A stretch of 64,000 nt of DNA, from assembly GCA_023548195.1 (NCBI GenBank), contig JAJHZJ010000694.1:2944501-3008500 (forward strand). Direction: 5' to 3'. Each line of letters starts with the position of its first letter. Positions within the stretch are counted from its first letter, which is position 1. The notes below the pieces were generated by a model. That model was not told the origin of the DNA, searched no databases, and saw only the letters and a program-made list of their open reading frames with translations. This document shows positions 43,045 to 55,689 of this stretch, piece by piece. Made by a program: the position numbers and the translations under genes. Origin of the DNA: Bettongia penicillata ogilbyi. Its lineage: Eukaryota > Chordata > Mammalia > Diprotodontia > Potoroidae.

Positions 43045-45070
43045 CGTTCAGTACAAAATCTAAAGCCATATGCCCTGATAACTCTCCAGCTCCATGTTTA
43101 TATAATCATGCCTCTCAGAGAGCCTAGAAAGTGGAAGTAATCATCGGTTTCAGTTTCCTCTCCGAGGAAAATTTCCTTTCCTTCAGTTACTAGTTATGAC
43201 AGGCTTTGAATGAGTTTGTGTCTATTTCACTGTTGAGATTTTTCTCGACTATTGTGTCTATTTGTCACTGTTCTAAAACTGGCCTCGGAAAGGCCAATCA
43301 ATTTTTTTTTAAATTGATACTTTTGTTCAGGTAAAATTTCAAAGTATTTGGAAAAATATAATGACTAGGATGATGTCTCTATTTTGAAAATGGAGATTCA
43401 AGGATAATCACTGACTGATTCAATGTCATGTGATAGTCAACAAATGATCTATTAATTCAGCCTCAGACTTTTGCCTTTCCTGTGAATAGAGGCTTCCCCG
43501 AAGTGTTCACAAATATAATTTGTTTGTTTTAATTTTTATTAGGAACTTATCAGATACCAAATAGAATAATCATTTGCATATACATTTGATCCCTATAAAA
43601 GAGATTTGTGGGTGAAGCTGCAGGCATATTATATTATATCATATTATATTATTATAAGATGAACCTCTAACTTTCAAAGCCATCCTGCTTGTCTAAGTCA
43701 ATTATTTAAAATGGTGTCATTCTATAAAGGGCAAAGACTTGGTTTCACTGAGTTGAAATCAAGAGAGGTACTTCTTTAGTATGAGCTAATTGCATCAGCT
43801 GTATAGAATTAGTGTAGAATTCCTTCCCATACTTGAAAAATTAAGTGAACAAATATAAGTTATCTGAGCAATTTAATCAGCTCTATGGTCCCTGTTGTCC
43901 CAAACTGATTTGTGGTGAGCAGTTCACTTGGAGAGAGTAACAGAGAGTAGGAGTCAGGAGCAGATGTAACAGATAAATGAGGAAATCTGTTCCTGGGTGG
44001 CTCTTGGCAAGCTATGGAAATTTATGGCAGAAGAGGGAGAAGAAAAGAGGGCTGAGGGAGGGAGACCAGAGAAAAGGCTCCACTTTTTTGTTTCCTAGAG
44101 CTTTGGGAAAAAGCTTTTTTTTGCAAGCCCTATAAAATAGAGTTTGGTAGGATTCTCTCTTTATGAAAAGAGGAAACTGACAAGAAGAACATGATTTTTT
44201 GAAAACCTAAAAGAATCCAGCATATGGTTGCATTGGAAATCCTGCTAGATTCACTTCAAGAACTCCAGCAAACTGATGGTCATAAACAGCAGTAATCTAG
44301 CTGTATTTTTTTCAGCATTATTAAAAAAAGTACATGCTTGGTCATATCTGCCAGTAGATCTTGTTCACAATCCCTTGTATCTGCAAGCATATCTTGCACT
44401 TGACTCCTGATCCCCTTATCTGGAGGGAACCACAGTGGGTCTCTGGCTAAAACCAAGCTTTCTGCTTTGCTTCACAGAAGGGAATTGCTTGAGAGCAGTG
44501 TTCTCTCATTTACCAAGACACTGAATGACTCATCTGCCTGGGCCTACCTACCAGTCACACAGTCAAGAGAAACTGAGTTCCAAGTCCTAATTTTGCTCAA
44601 AATGACTAGCTCCTGAAGAGAAGGACGAGTTTGTCTAAACTAACTTACCTGAACTCAACAGATGTAATTTGCCAAGCCTCTACTTTACTGGCACTCATGC
44701 TACAAGAACTAAATGGAACTCCTTAAATAAACGGGAAATTGTAGACACAGTCCAGAGTGCAGGATTTATTTTTATTTAGAAAGTTTGAAGAGGAAAAGTT
44801 GAAATCCAGTTTAAATATTTAGTCAAAGGGGAAATGGACAGTTGTAAATATTCTAACTTAGACATGGGATTAGGAGAAAACTGAGAATTTTTCTGAAGTA
44901 CAATTCATAAATAAAGTCCATAGTTGAAAGAAAAAAAATTCTGAAGTTCAAAGGATTAATACTGTAGTCACAAACTAGTAGATTGTGAAGTACCAGCCCC
45001 TCAGGTAGCAGAGGAGGGGTTGTCCAAGATGGTGCCACAGCCAGACCTACAGCTAGTTAGTGTCTCAGAG
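43045..45070. other. Longest repeat-poor stretch, 2 kb
   Basis: Apart from the TATTA-rich tract at 43628-43660, no repeat, exon or RNA gene was recognised. Confidence 0.35.
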
Positions 45071-45074
45071 AAGC

Positions 45075-45475
45075 AATGGTTCAGATGGTGCAAAGTATGT
45101 TGTACCTACAGACTGCAGTCCTAAGCCTGAATCATGACTCTGCCACAGGCCATGTGATTGTGGACAAATGATTTAACTCCTCTAGCCTTTGGTTTCCCCT
45201 TCTATACAACAGGGGCAAGTTATGAATGGTAGTCAAGGTAATAACAATAGCTAACATATCGAATATTTTGTGATTTATAAAATATATGTGTAATCATATT
45301 TTGATCCTAACAAACAACCGTGGAAAATAGGCACTATTATTGGTACCGTTTTACAGATGAGAAAACTGATGCTGAGAAAGAGTAAGTGATTTATTTACTC
45401 AGAGTCACACAGCTGGTAAGTATCCAAGGCAGGATTCCAACTCAGGTCTTCATCTCCTGTCCTCAATTGTGCTAC
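45075..45475. mobile_element. MIR SINE (sense, 45075-45235) and MIR-type SINE (antisense, 45240-45475)
   Basis: Sense: 'GACTCTGCCACAGGCCATG', 'TTGGTTTCCCCTTCTATA'. Antisense: 'CCGTTTTACAGATGAGAAAA', 'GTCACACAGCTGGTAAGTAT'. Confidence 0.65.
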
Positions 45476-46010
45476 CAAATTGACCATAGGATAAGAAAAG
45501 AAGTTGCCTGTTTTTCTATTCTGTTCTCTACATTATTGCCACTTGGTATCAAGGTGACACCTTTTCTTATCCTAGACTAGCCACAAGCCAAAGGGTTCAG
45601 ACACTCCTTCCTTCCCTCTTGCCCCTTTTGGACAGTTCTTTCTTCTGTTTCAACATCCTCCCTATTGTTAAGACATTCTCTAGACTCCCAAGGGAAAGGG
45701 CAAGACATCCCTTCTCTGTTTCTGTGAAATATTCCTAGCCCAGGGGATTCATATGAGATAACTACTCTAAGGACTCCCCCCAACTCAATTCTCTCCAACG
45801 CAACAGGGAATTCGGAGTTTCCTTTAGCCTCATCCTGTATGCCTCCAAGGCCATGGATTGCTGTCATGACCAGTAACTACCCTCATCACAAGCCACACCA
45901 GCCCTAGCATAGGCTGGAGTTATTAGGATATGATTCAGCTTCAAAATGTTTCCTGACTAAAGGGGGAAGAGTTGTAGCATAAGATAACCAAAGCTGATTG
46001 AACAGACTTT
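45476..46010. other. No recognised element
   Basis: The antisense frame at 45577-45867 has no family features. Confidence 0.3.
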
Positions 46011-46014
46011 TTTT

Positions 46015-46185
46015 GAGACAGCATAACATAGTGAGATGGGAAATGTCCTGTTCATGGAGCCAGGAAACTTGGCTTCAAACCTTGATTTTTATGTGTTTGA
46101 GCTGGGGGATTATAATCACTCAACGTCTTGGAACTTCTCATTTTTCTGCTTTGTAAAATGGAATCTCCCTTCCACTGGCACTGGT
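46015..46185 (+). mobile_element. MIR SINE
   Basis: 'GAAACTTGGCTTCAAACCTT' and 'GCTTTGTAAAATGGAATCTC' in sense order. Confidence 0.5.
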
Positions 46186-46644
46186 GGAGATGCTCCAGTA
46201 GAGGTGCTCTGCAATTCTTAGTTCCAAAATGGTAGGTATCAACTGGTTCCAATTCTCCTAAGGATCAAAGCAAGGAAGTAACTCAGTGGAGAGTTTGGTC
46301 TTCCATGTTTTTTTTTTTTAAAGGCAATGTTAAGAAATAGCAAAATGAAATTTTTAGTTATTCCTAGGCAATTCTATCAACTTTAATGACTGAATCAGGC
46401 TAGGTGACTTAGTAGGTAGGAAGAGTCATGAAATTATAGTGGTGGTACTAATATGTTTCCTCTATGTGCTACTGTTCTCGTTTTAGGTGTATCTGAAAAC
46501 TTTCATTTATTTGGGATAACAAAACTTAAGAGATCCATAGATGAAGGGCTAAATGGCAACATGGGTGGATTTTATATGAAACTTAAATATGAAGTGTGAT
46601 ACCATCATTTGTTGGGTATTGTGCCATCAAAATATCTTATTTTA

Positions 46645-46770
46645 AATTCAAATTCAGCAACTATTTATTAGGTACCTAATACATGTAGCATTTTGTTGGG
46701 TGCTGGGAATCAAAAACAAATTGGATCTGTTCCTTCGGTGGAACTTGAGCTCAAATTCTGTTGGGGGAAG
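46645..46770 (-). mobile_element. L2 LINE 3' end, antisense
   Basis: 'CAGCAACTATTTATTAGGTA', 'GTTGGGTGCTGGGAATC' and 'CTTCGGTGGAACTTGAGCTC'. Confidence 0.55.
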
Positions 46771-46774
46771 GAGG

Positions 46775-47510
46775 AGGTTGGAGATTCAGCATATATCAAT
46801 TAGGTACTTACCAATACTTGCAAATACAAAAAATGAAACAGCATGTATTATATGTAGGCATATACATAATATATGCAATATAAATACATGTCTATCTGCC
46901 ACTAAATATTATTGGTCTAAGGGTATAATTGGTTCAAAATAAGCCCCCTTCCCTGATCTATCTTAAGGCAGAAGTCCTAGTTTACACATGCTACCAAATG
47001 CTAGTTACACAAAAAGTCATCACAAATAGTGAATATTGAGTAAATCCGTTTATCTAAGAAAATTAGCAAACAGGAATTGGAGTTTTACAGATTAGAATGT
47101 ACCAGACGTTATACAAGAGCAAATGTGCTCTTCAGGTATGAGTAAGATAAGGCTTCAGCTCAAAACAGGAGAGAGAACAGTCTTACCCAGTGGAAGTCCT
47201 CCCTCATTAATCTCTAGAATTGCAAGCCCTAGAGGTAAGAAACATGTTGAGACTGGCTCTCAAAAAATGTCAACAACTGAGAGAGCTCCAGTTTACTAGT
47301 TAAAGTCTCTCCCAATTGCCTTTCAGGCAGCCTTCTGTCCACATCTATCTCTGAAGAGTGCCTGGAATCACCTAAGATAAGTTCTTTACAGCAAGTACAC
47401 AGTGTCTCACTCATCATTCTCTCAGAAAATCAGGAGTCACAGCCCTCTCTGCATGTGCAGAGAGATTGATTTGTTTTGGAGATAGTGATAATGTGTATGA
47501 TACCATAAGC
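46775..47510. other. No recognised element
   Basis: Unique sequence. Confidence 0.3.
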
Positions 47511-47514
47511 AAAA

Positions 47515-48710
47515 TACAAGGTATTTAAAAAGTGGAAGAACATTAGCAAATGAAGGTGAGCCGTGAGGAAAGAGAAGGGATAGAGGAATCAGAAAAGGTG
47601 TTCATAGAGGAGATAACACCTTGAGGGAAAGTAAAGTTGTTGGGTTTTTTTTTAACATTCAAATAACATTTCATTTTCCCCCAATTATAAGTAAAAACAA
47701 TTTTGAACATTTGTTTTTTTCAAATTTTGAGTTCCAAATTCTCTCTCTCCCTTCCTCTCTATCCTTCCTCCTTGATACGTTAAACAAATTGATACAGATT
47801 ATACATGTGCAATCATGCAAATTGTATTTCCATATTAGTCATGCTGTGAAAGAAGACACACAGAAAACCACAAAAAATACAGAAAGTGAAAAATGGTACG
47901 CTCTGATCTGTGTTCAGACTCCATCAGTTCTTTCTCTGGAGGTGGATAGCATTTTTTCATTATGAGCCCTTTGCAGTGTCTTGGATCATTGTATTGCTGA
48001 GAATCGCAAAGTCATTCCCAGACAATAAATCCTGTTACTGCGTCCAGTGTTCACCTTGTTCTGCTCACTTCGGAAAGTAAAGATTCTTAATGAGAAGGGA
48101 GTGCATCCCAGACCTGGGGGATGGCTGGTGGTACCCACACAGGTGAGAGATAGAATGTTGAGTTCCAGGAAAGGTTAATGGTTCAATTTACCTGGAAGGT
48201 AGGGTATGGAAAGGAGAGTGATATGAAGTAAGGTTGGAAAGATAGATTGGGACTAGACAGTGAAAAAGTCTTAAATATTGGGCTCTGGGGATTGTTTTGT
48301 GGAATTATCTTAGAAAAAATAAGGTGCCAATGAAGGTAACTGTGTAATATAATGATGTAGTAAGACCTGTGTCAAGAATATTATTTTGGCAGCTGCATAA
48401 TAGGCAGATTGGAGAGGAAAGAAGCTGGAAGTTGAGATACTCATTAGGACACTTGAGCAGTCAGGCAGGAGGTGATGAAAGCTTGAACGAAGGTAGTAGG
48501 CATATGAATGGAGAGTAGGAGATGGATAGGAGATGTTGTGGAGACAGAATCAGTAGGACTTAGCAACTGATTGGGTACAGGGGCCAGGGTGTAAATGAAA
48601 TGGAAAAATCAAGCATGATTCCACAATTTCCAACCAAGGTGAATGGAAGGATCCTAGGGCTCTCAACAGAAGGAAGAGTGACAATGGAATTTTGGGCACA
48701 GAGTCTGAGA
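47515..48710 (-). mobile_element. L2 LINE, antisense, interrupted by L1
   Basis: The left piece is 47515-47636 and the right piece starts at 48083. Antisense L2 modules include 'GAGAGATAGAATGTTGAG', 'TTTTGGCAGCTGCATAATAG', 'GTAGGACTTAGCAACTGATT' and 'GGTGAATGGAAGGATCC'. Confidence 0.6.
47637..48071 (-). mobile_element. L1 LINE 3' end, antisense, with 11-bp target-site duplication
   Basis: GGAAAGTAAAG occurs at 47626-47636 and 48072-48082. The + strand reads the complement of the marsupial L1 3' UTR ('TTTCCCCCAATTATAAGTAA', 'TTTTGAGTTCCAAATTCTC', 'TAGTCATGCTGTGAAAGAAG', 'CATCAGTTCTTTCTCTGGAG'). It is strongly 5'-truncated (about 435 bp). Confidence 0.85.
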
Positions 48711-48811
48711 TGCTAATGGAATGTCAATCCAAACAAGATATTAATGATGATAGAAAAGTGAGATGAAAAATAATCTTTGCCTACAAGGAATATGCCTTTT
48801 ACTAGAAAAAA

Positions 48812-49015
48812 TGACACCTGGCACTTATATAATACTTCCTATACATTATCTCAGTTGGGTCTCATAAAGACCACAAGGAGGGAATACAGGAACTATTGTC
48901 TTTATTTTATGAATAAGGAAACTGAGGCTCAGAAAAATTAAGTGATTTGCTTATGGTCACGCAATTAGTAAATAACAGAAGCAGAATTTTAATTAAGGTC
49001 TTCTTGACTCCAGGT
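48812..49015 (-). mobile_element. MIR/CORE-type SINE, antisense
   Basis: 'GGCACTTATATAATACTTCC', 'GAATAAGGAAACTGAGGCTC' and 'GGTCTTCTTGACTCCAGG'. Confidence 0.65.
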
Positions 49016-49360
49016 TGAACACAAATAGATTTATTTGAGAGTGATCATTACCAAGCGATGATGACTGAATCTGTTAAAACAGATTAGATGGCCATTTTGG
49101 TAATGATTACTATTAAATATGAACAAAGAAATAAATTCTAGATATCTAGTCCAACTATTCAAGCTCCAAATAGTTGCAATTTGAGAGAGATGCATAAAAT
49201 TATTAGCTATGATAAACATTCCTTGAGAACCAAGGATGCCCAGCTGTTCTTTGATCATCTATTAATTTCTGAATCGCATCTTTTCAATAATAAAGGTATG
49301 TCATACTATGCTTATTCCAGTGGTACAGACACTAATCCTAATAATAAGAATAGTTCTGTC

Positions 49361-49605
49361 TTATTGTTCAGTCACGTCTGAGTGTTTGTGACCCCATTTG
49401 GGATTTTCTTGGCAAAGACACTGGAGTGACTTGCCATTTCCTTCACCAGCTTATTTTACACATGAGGAAATTGAGGTAAACAGGGTTAGGTGACTTATCC
49501 AGGTACCCACAACTGGGAAATATCTGAGACTGGATTTGACTTTAGGAAGATGAGTCTTTCTGACTCCAGGCCTATCATTTGATCCACTGTACCACCTAGC
49601 TGTCC
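49361..49605 (-). mobile_element. Marsupial CORE-SINE, antisense
   Basis: 'TTTGTGACCCCATTTGGGAT', 'TTTCTTGGCAAAGACACTGG' and the head 'TGTACCACCTAGCTGTCC'. AATAATA-rich flanks on both sides could be the target-site duplication. Confidence 0.85.
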
Positions 49606-49667
49606 TGTAATAATAATAAATTTGAGAGAGTCAGACAGAGACAGTACGCTTCGAATGTACTGAGCGT

Positions 49668-49887
49668 CCTGTCAAGTGCTTTGCAAAGGTCTCATCTGAT
49701 ACCCTGGGAGGTAGATACTACTGGGATATTCATGATACTCATTATACAAATGAGGAAACTGAGGCAAACAGAAGCTAAGTGACTTGTCCAAGCACACATA
49801 ATTAATAGGTATTTGAGGCTGGATTTAAACTCAGTTCTTTCTGACTCCAGGTCCAGTGTTCTATCCACTGAAACATTTAGCTGCCTA
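49668..49887 (-). mobile_element. MAR1/CORE-type SINE, antisense
   Basis: 'CAAGTGCTTTGCAAAGGTC', 'GATACCCTGGGAGGTAGATA', 'AATGAGGAAACTGAGGCAAA' and 'GTTCTATCCACTGAAACATT'. Confidence 0.8.
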
Positions 49888-49889
49888 AA

Positions 49890-51175
49890 GTTCCGATTAA
49901 GGCTACTAATTACACTTCAGTGGGAAAGAGGGAATCACAAATTATATGCCACCTAAATCTCCCATTTGGGAGATCTAACTTATGTAGTTTTTCTATCCAA
50001 ATTAGCCAGATAATCAGTTACTCAATTTCCTGCTTCCCTTTGGCTGGGTAGACAACCTAGTGATTTTGTTTATTGTTACATCTACTGAGAGCTCTGAAGC
50101 TTGCCCCTTCCCCCACACTACCATCTTTCCTTCCTTCCTATGCTTCCTCTGCTAGCCGGGTGAGGCTTCCTGTTAGATCATTCTGAGAATTGTGGCTTTC
50201 CGAGATTTTGTGACCAGGAAGCCTGCCGGCACAATTACTACTCAAAGAAGCCTATAGAACCCCAGGGAACAATCTCTCTTTTTGCCAAGGACTCCAGTCA
50301 TAAAGAGAAGATTGAAACTCCTATAACCAATGTATGGGTGGACTTTATTATTTTTTCGATAGATAAATTCTGGAAAAATTACAAACTGAATTTTTGTCCA
50401 TAGGATCATATTTTAAATTTAGCAGGGGCACTTGCCTAAAGATTCCTATTGAGAACAGTTTTCAAATCAAAGAATCTTTTAGAAAGCAAATAGTTGCACT
50501 TGATATAGCTTTTGATTTAAGTCAGTTTCAAATATATAAAGTTTTATTTTCTCCAGAATAAAAAACTCCATAAAATTCAAATAACTAGCTTTTCTTATAG
50601 TACTATTCAGTGACAATGTTCATAATATTTGTTCTAATGTACTGTGAGTTCTTGAAATGCCTTCTAAGTCATGAAAAAAGTTTAAATCCTGCTCACCACA
50701 ATTTTAGTGCTAATTGCATTTCATAGTATTAGAATTCCAGGCAAACTGATATATAATGCTTATTGTAACTCATAGGTACCTGGAATGTCTTATTAATCTG
50801 AATGCCTCAATCTCTAAATAGTTTAGATAAAGAAATGTTCTGAGTATCTGACTCACTGAAATGAGAGTGTGCCTCTAGTTTTACAGGGCTGAAAACTGCT
50901 GTAGACAGCTAAAATAAACAAATGACAATGCCATCTGTCTTTCTCTTTTCCCTCTGTCCCCATTGAAAGACAATCAAGGTGCTGATGCCTCTGTGATTTC
51001 TTCTTTTCCTCTTTAGCCCAATATTCTTCACACAAGTGTTTAATCCTGATTTTCCATGCTTTTGCTAACACTCCATCTAAGTAATTTTTTCTATTTATTA
51101 TTCCCCAGACTAAAATCATATAAAGCAAAAAAGAAAAATCCCCTTCCTTTAATTTTCACCTCCAGTCTTCAAAAC
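49890..51175. other. Unique sequence, 1.3 kb
   Basis: No repeat, exon or RNA gene recognised. Confidence 0.35.
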
Positions 51176-51179
51176 AAAT

Positions 51180-51930
51180 GCAATTATTAAATGCCTACTA
51201 TGTGTGATGTATTCCCCTGGGCACTTGAAGAAATAAAGAAAAAATAGTTCCTACCCTCAAAGAGCTTACGTTACTTTGAGAGGGTACTGCATTTACACAG
51301 ATAATGAAACATAAGACAATTTGACCTAGGAAAGTTGCACCTTGAAGAAAGCTTAGGATTCTCTGAAGTGGAGGTGAATAAGGGAGGATATCCTAGATCT
51401 GGGGACAAGCCTTTGAAAAGGCACCAAGGTGAGAGATGGAGTGTTGAGTCTGGGGAATGATAAATAGACCAGTCTGACTGAATGTAGAGTGTATAAAGCT
51501 GAAAGGATCAGAAATGGAGGCTGGACCTGTGATTTTATGAGTAGAGTTGAAGGGAAGTAATGGGGAATGTTGGGAAAGATAAGTTGTAGTCTGTCTGTGA
51601 AAGGCTTTAAATACCAAAGAGTGGAACTTTTATTTTTTTCTAAAGGGAATAGGGACCCAATGAAATTTCTTGAACAGGGCAAAACCTATGCCTGAGGAAA
51701 ACCGTCTCATCCGTTATGTGCAGAATGAATTGTGGAAGGGAGAATAATTATGAAGCTCTTTCAATAGCCCAAATTTAATACGTGGAGGGAATGCATGAGA
51801 GATATTGTCAGTAGAACTGATCGTACTTAATTGAATGGATATGGGGAGGGAAGAGGTAAAGACTTAAGAGTAACTTTGTGAATCTGGGTGAGTGGAAGGA
51901 TTGTGGTTATCTTCAATAAAAATGGGGAAG
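51180..51930 (-). mobile_element. L2 LINE, antisense
   Basis: 'TTATTAAATGCCTACTATG', 'CTACCCTCAAAGAGCTTACG', 'GCACCTTGAAGAAAGCTTAG', 'GTGAAAGGCTTTAAATACC' and 'GTGAGTGGAAGGATTGTGG' give a long but degraded copy. Confidence 0.65.
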
Positions 51931-52454
51931 TCTGGAAGAGGGAGAAAGGTGAATTTCACATTGGACCTTCTAAAATTCTGACTTTTCAGATTTGACCGGA
52001 AAGTTGTCTCCGCTTTGTTCTGCCTGTGTAACATTGGCCTGAACATTTGGCCTTTTCTTGAGGTTGGCATCTCTAGCATTACAAGGGCGTTGGCTGTGGA
52101 TGGCAACAATCTGCAGGATTAAGTTACTTGTAGTTCTTAATGGGTTTTCCAGAACTTCCTCTTCTTATCACAAAACACATCCTTTTGAGGAACAAATTTA
52201 GTTCAACTAATTCATCCAACTTCAATGAAAATATCCTCTGAGTAAGCTGTTTAACTTTTCATACATTTCAGGCAACAGCTTTTTCCAGGTCTAGTGCAAG
52301 ATAGGTTTAATCCTGTTTTTAAAATCTCTCAGAGCTGTCCAAATTATTTTATCGTGTTGGAATTTTGTTGTATCAAATATTTGCTAAAAATAAGCCAGGA
52401 TCATAGAAATATTTTTTCTTCTATTATTGACTTTTTCCTTTTATTTAATTAAAC

Positions 52455-52690
52455 TCTTATTGGTTTTTTCTCTTTTAAATTATTTTATTTGTTTTCGGTG
52501 TTCTACAATCACTTCCGTATATCTTAGATCTTTTCCCCTCGCTTCTCCTCAATCCCGCCTCCCTCCTTGCTCTGTCCCCGAGAGGGCATGCAATCTTATA
52601 TAGGATGAACTCTTATTGTTATCGATATAATAGGATCTAATATATTACACCATTTTAACTTTGTTTTCTTTCTATGTAAACATTAAAATT
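52455..52690 (-). mobile_element. L1 LINE 3' end, antisense
   Basis: 'GTTTTCGGTGTTCTACAATC', 'ACTTCCGTATATCTTAGATC' and 'GAGGGCATGCAATCTTATA' form the complement of a marsupial L1 3' terminus, of another subfamily than 47637-48071. Confidence 0.55.
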
Positions 52691-52789
52691 GCTACACCTA
52701 TATTTACTTTTTATCTTGGTTAAACTCCTTAATGAGAAAATGGTAAGAATGAAATCATGCAGTAGCTTAGAAACTGGCACACAAAAGGG

Positions 52790-53020
52790 TTTAGTTATAT
52801 CCTGCACAGTAGATAGAGCCTCAGACCTGGTCAGGAAGGCTCATCTTCCAGAGTTCAAACCTGGCCTCAGACATTTACCAGCTGTGTGACTCTGGGCAAG
52901 TCACTTAACCCTGTATGTCTCACTTCTTAATCTGTAAAATAAGCTGGAGAAGGAAATGGCAAAACAGTATCATGCTAGAAAATCCCAAATGGGGTCATAA
53001 GAGTCAGACGTGACAATCGG
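52790..53020 (+). mobile_element. Marsupial CORE-SINE
   Basis: 'GCACAGTAGATAGAGCCTCA', 'GACTCTGGGCAAGTCACTTA', 'GCTGGAGAAGGAAATGGCAA' and tail 'AGAGTCAGACGTGACAATC'. Confidence 0.85.
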
Positions 53021-53164
53021 GAGGTGGGGGGAAAGAGAGGGAGGGATCACTGTTTTATTAAGATTAAGAAGCATTAGATTCACTGACAATAACTGAAGGC
53101 AAAATTTTGAAAAATTCTCCTGATCTGGTTCATCATTTCATAGACCCAACTAATTTTCAAGCTG

Positions 53165-53320
53165 AACAAGACCTTACTTAGGGTTTATCTTGTCCAACTT
53201 ATTAATGAAAAAATGAGATCCGTAGAGATGACTTGCTTAAAATCGCACACTGGTTCACAGTAAAAGTAGAACTAGAATCCAGGTCTGCTTTCCCCAGGTT
53301 CTTTCTATTGCACCAAGTTA
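53165..53320 (-). mobile_element. MIR-type SINE, antisense
   Basis: 'ACTTATTAATGAAAAAATGA' and 'AGTAGAACTAGAATCCAGGT'. Confidence 0.45.
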
Positions 53321-53611
53321 TCTGGGGGAGTCTTGGAGAAGCCACTGCGTGGTTTTCCTGACCTTGGGCAATGACTTGCTCTAAGCGCTTTCCCAAGGAA
53401 GTAGATTCTAGAGACCTAAGAGTTAAATTGTCTCCACAGGCTGAAATCTTTTACAGCAGCAGCAGGAAACAAGCAAGGACATGAGAAATGCCCTGGCCCT
53501 TAATGATTAACAAAATGCATGAGTTTTTTTTTTTCTTTTCCTCACATTTCCATGAAATTACAGTCGTCTTATCTTTTGGCATCGGCCCCCAGAAGGGTTA
53601 GTTGACATTCA

Positions 53612-53812
53612 GGAGAAGGCAGTGTGCTTCAGTGGGGGGTGGGAGGAAAGGTAATTTGGCATCAGGGTATATGAGTTCCAGTCTCAGCTCTGTCATTTAC
53701 CACCGATCTGACTCTGGACAAGCCGCACACCTCTCTGGGTCTCATCCGTAAAAGCAGGGGCTGTGCTAGATCTCCTCTGGAGCCTCCTTCTGCTCTGGTT
53801 CTATGATCCTTT
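53612..53812 (+). mobile_element. MIR SINE
   Basis: 'CTCAGCTCTGTCATTTACCA', 'CTCTGGGTCTCATCCGTAAA' and 'CTCCTTCTGCTCTGGTTCTA'. Confidence 0.65.
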
Positions 53813-53814
53813 AT

Positions 53815-55200
53815 CTCTCAGAGCTTGGAGAGGGATCAGGCAAAGTCAAACATCGTGATTGTCTGGTCTTGAGCTACTTTTTAAAGGGACTAAAGGACAA
53901 TATGGAAGAAGCCTTCCTTCTACTGGCATGGCACTGAGGAGCTGCAGCCTACACTTTTGTGTGGCATGCCTGACCACGGGGACTTTATTTGGTCCAGAGA
54001 AATTCTAGTTACAAGAAAGTACATGGTACTTGCAACTGGACATGCCTATGTTTAAATAAATTAACAATAGACAGCCAATAACAGCAAATTCCTCTTCCAT
54101 TATGGTTAGTTCTGGCTCTTGGTTTGTCATACAAGTCCTGGAATATACTGTAAACAAGTGGGGACTATACTGCCCTTCAGTCTGAAGGCTCTGTCCACAT
54201 TCTGCTCGTCACTCCCATGCTAACTAGGGACCCTTCTTTATGTGTGGCAGACCTCTGGCAGTCAGTTGGGCCTCTTATTTGCATTTTGCATCCCCCGCCC
54301 CCTTCTCCCATCCCAACTCCCTCTCAGTGCCTGGGGACAGAGACGCTTTCGCTGACATTGTGTGGTACTTGTACAAAATTCACTTCCTTGGTTGACTCAT
54401 GTAAGACAAGATGGGGAATTTTTCTGTAGCAGCTGCCACAGGGAAAGCAGATCCTGTTGCCACATCAGATGCCAAGCCCTACTGTTGTCTGTACATAGCA
54501 TTTGAATCATGCAACCTCCGTGGTCGTGTCTCATTTGTGGTGACATTAGCATTGTTGATTTTTTTCCTTTTCAGCTGTCAGGGACTGAGGATTTTTTGTT
54601 ACTGTGGAAGGAGATGCCTTTATTTGTCATGGAAGGTATTTTCTGTACATGTCAGGATGGGCAGCTTTAGTACAGGCTTCCTTAGAGGGCTCTGAAGTAA
54701 ATGCCTTCTTCCAGATCTATCCCCCTGTTCTGCCACTCCTCCGAAACCAACTGCTAACTGAACTGGCTGTGGACAAATGGCCCAAAGGCCAGGCATGGAG
54801 GCATTGTTTGCTTTTCTTTCCCTTTGTCATCTTGCCTGACTTTGAACCCCCAGGCTGTAAATGAAAAAGCAGTGGGAACAAATCTTTTACACTTCCTCCC
54901 CGAGTCTCCAAAGCGCTCACTGATCTGCAGGCTTCATGTGTATCCTAAACAGAGTTTCAGTTAAGATAAGGGGTGTTTCTGCTTGTTTGTTTAGTTTCAT
55001 GTTAGAGACCAAGATGAACAGTATGGCCAGGGGGACTGCTGGTTAGCTTATGTGCAACTCTTTTTCAACCTAAATAAAAATAGAGCCACTTTGAACAATT
55101 CACATTCAGGTATGGCTGCAGAACTGTTACAATTAGCGATCTCACTGTGTAAATGATCATTAACTCATAGTACCTGGAATAAATTAGCCTGCAGGCATGA
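53815..55200. other. Unique sequence, 1.4 kb; candidate conserved block at 55050-55200
   Basis: Repeat-free. The last 150 bases ('GTTACAATTAGCGATCTCAC', 'AATGATCATTAACTCATAG') have the look of a conserved non-coding element, but only an alignment can tell. Confidence 0.3.
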
Positions 55201-55207
55201 CACTTTT

Positions 55208-55460
55208 GGGGTAGCTAAGTGGTGTAGTGGATAGGGAACTGAGCTGATGTTCAGGAAGATTTGCCTTTCTGAGTTTGAATCTGGCCTCAGACGCTTACTA
55301 GCTGTGTGACCCTGGGCAAATCAGCTGACCCTGTTTGTCTCAGTTTTCTCATCTATAAAATGAGCTGGAGAAGGAAATGGCCAACCAGTCCAGGATCTTT
55401 GCCAAGAAAATCCCAAACTGTGGTGACAAAGAATCTGAAATGACAGAACAACGAAAACAG
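55208..55460 (+). mobile_element. Marsupial CORE-SINE, near full length
   Basis: Head 'GGGTAGCTAAGTGGTGTAGT', then 'CTGTGTGACCCTGGGCAAAT', 'GCTGGAGAAGGAAATGGCCA' and an A/C-rich tail ending GAACAACGAAAACA. Confidence 0.85.
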
Positions 55461-55689
55461 ATAAAACTTTTAATAAGTATTTTCCATAGGAAATAGCTAC
55501 ATGTTTACAAATGTCACTCTTGTTCTCTACTTAAGGCAACTGATAATCATTCTATCACTAACTTTAAAGTCACAGTGACCATGGAGCTGGTAGAAATAAT
55601 CTAGGGCTATATTTTTAAAAATTTAAACCTGAGATAGTTTAAAACTGCATCCAAAATTTCCTTTCTGATGGCTCTTTGAAGAATTAGTA

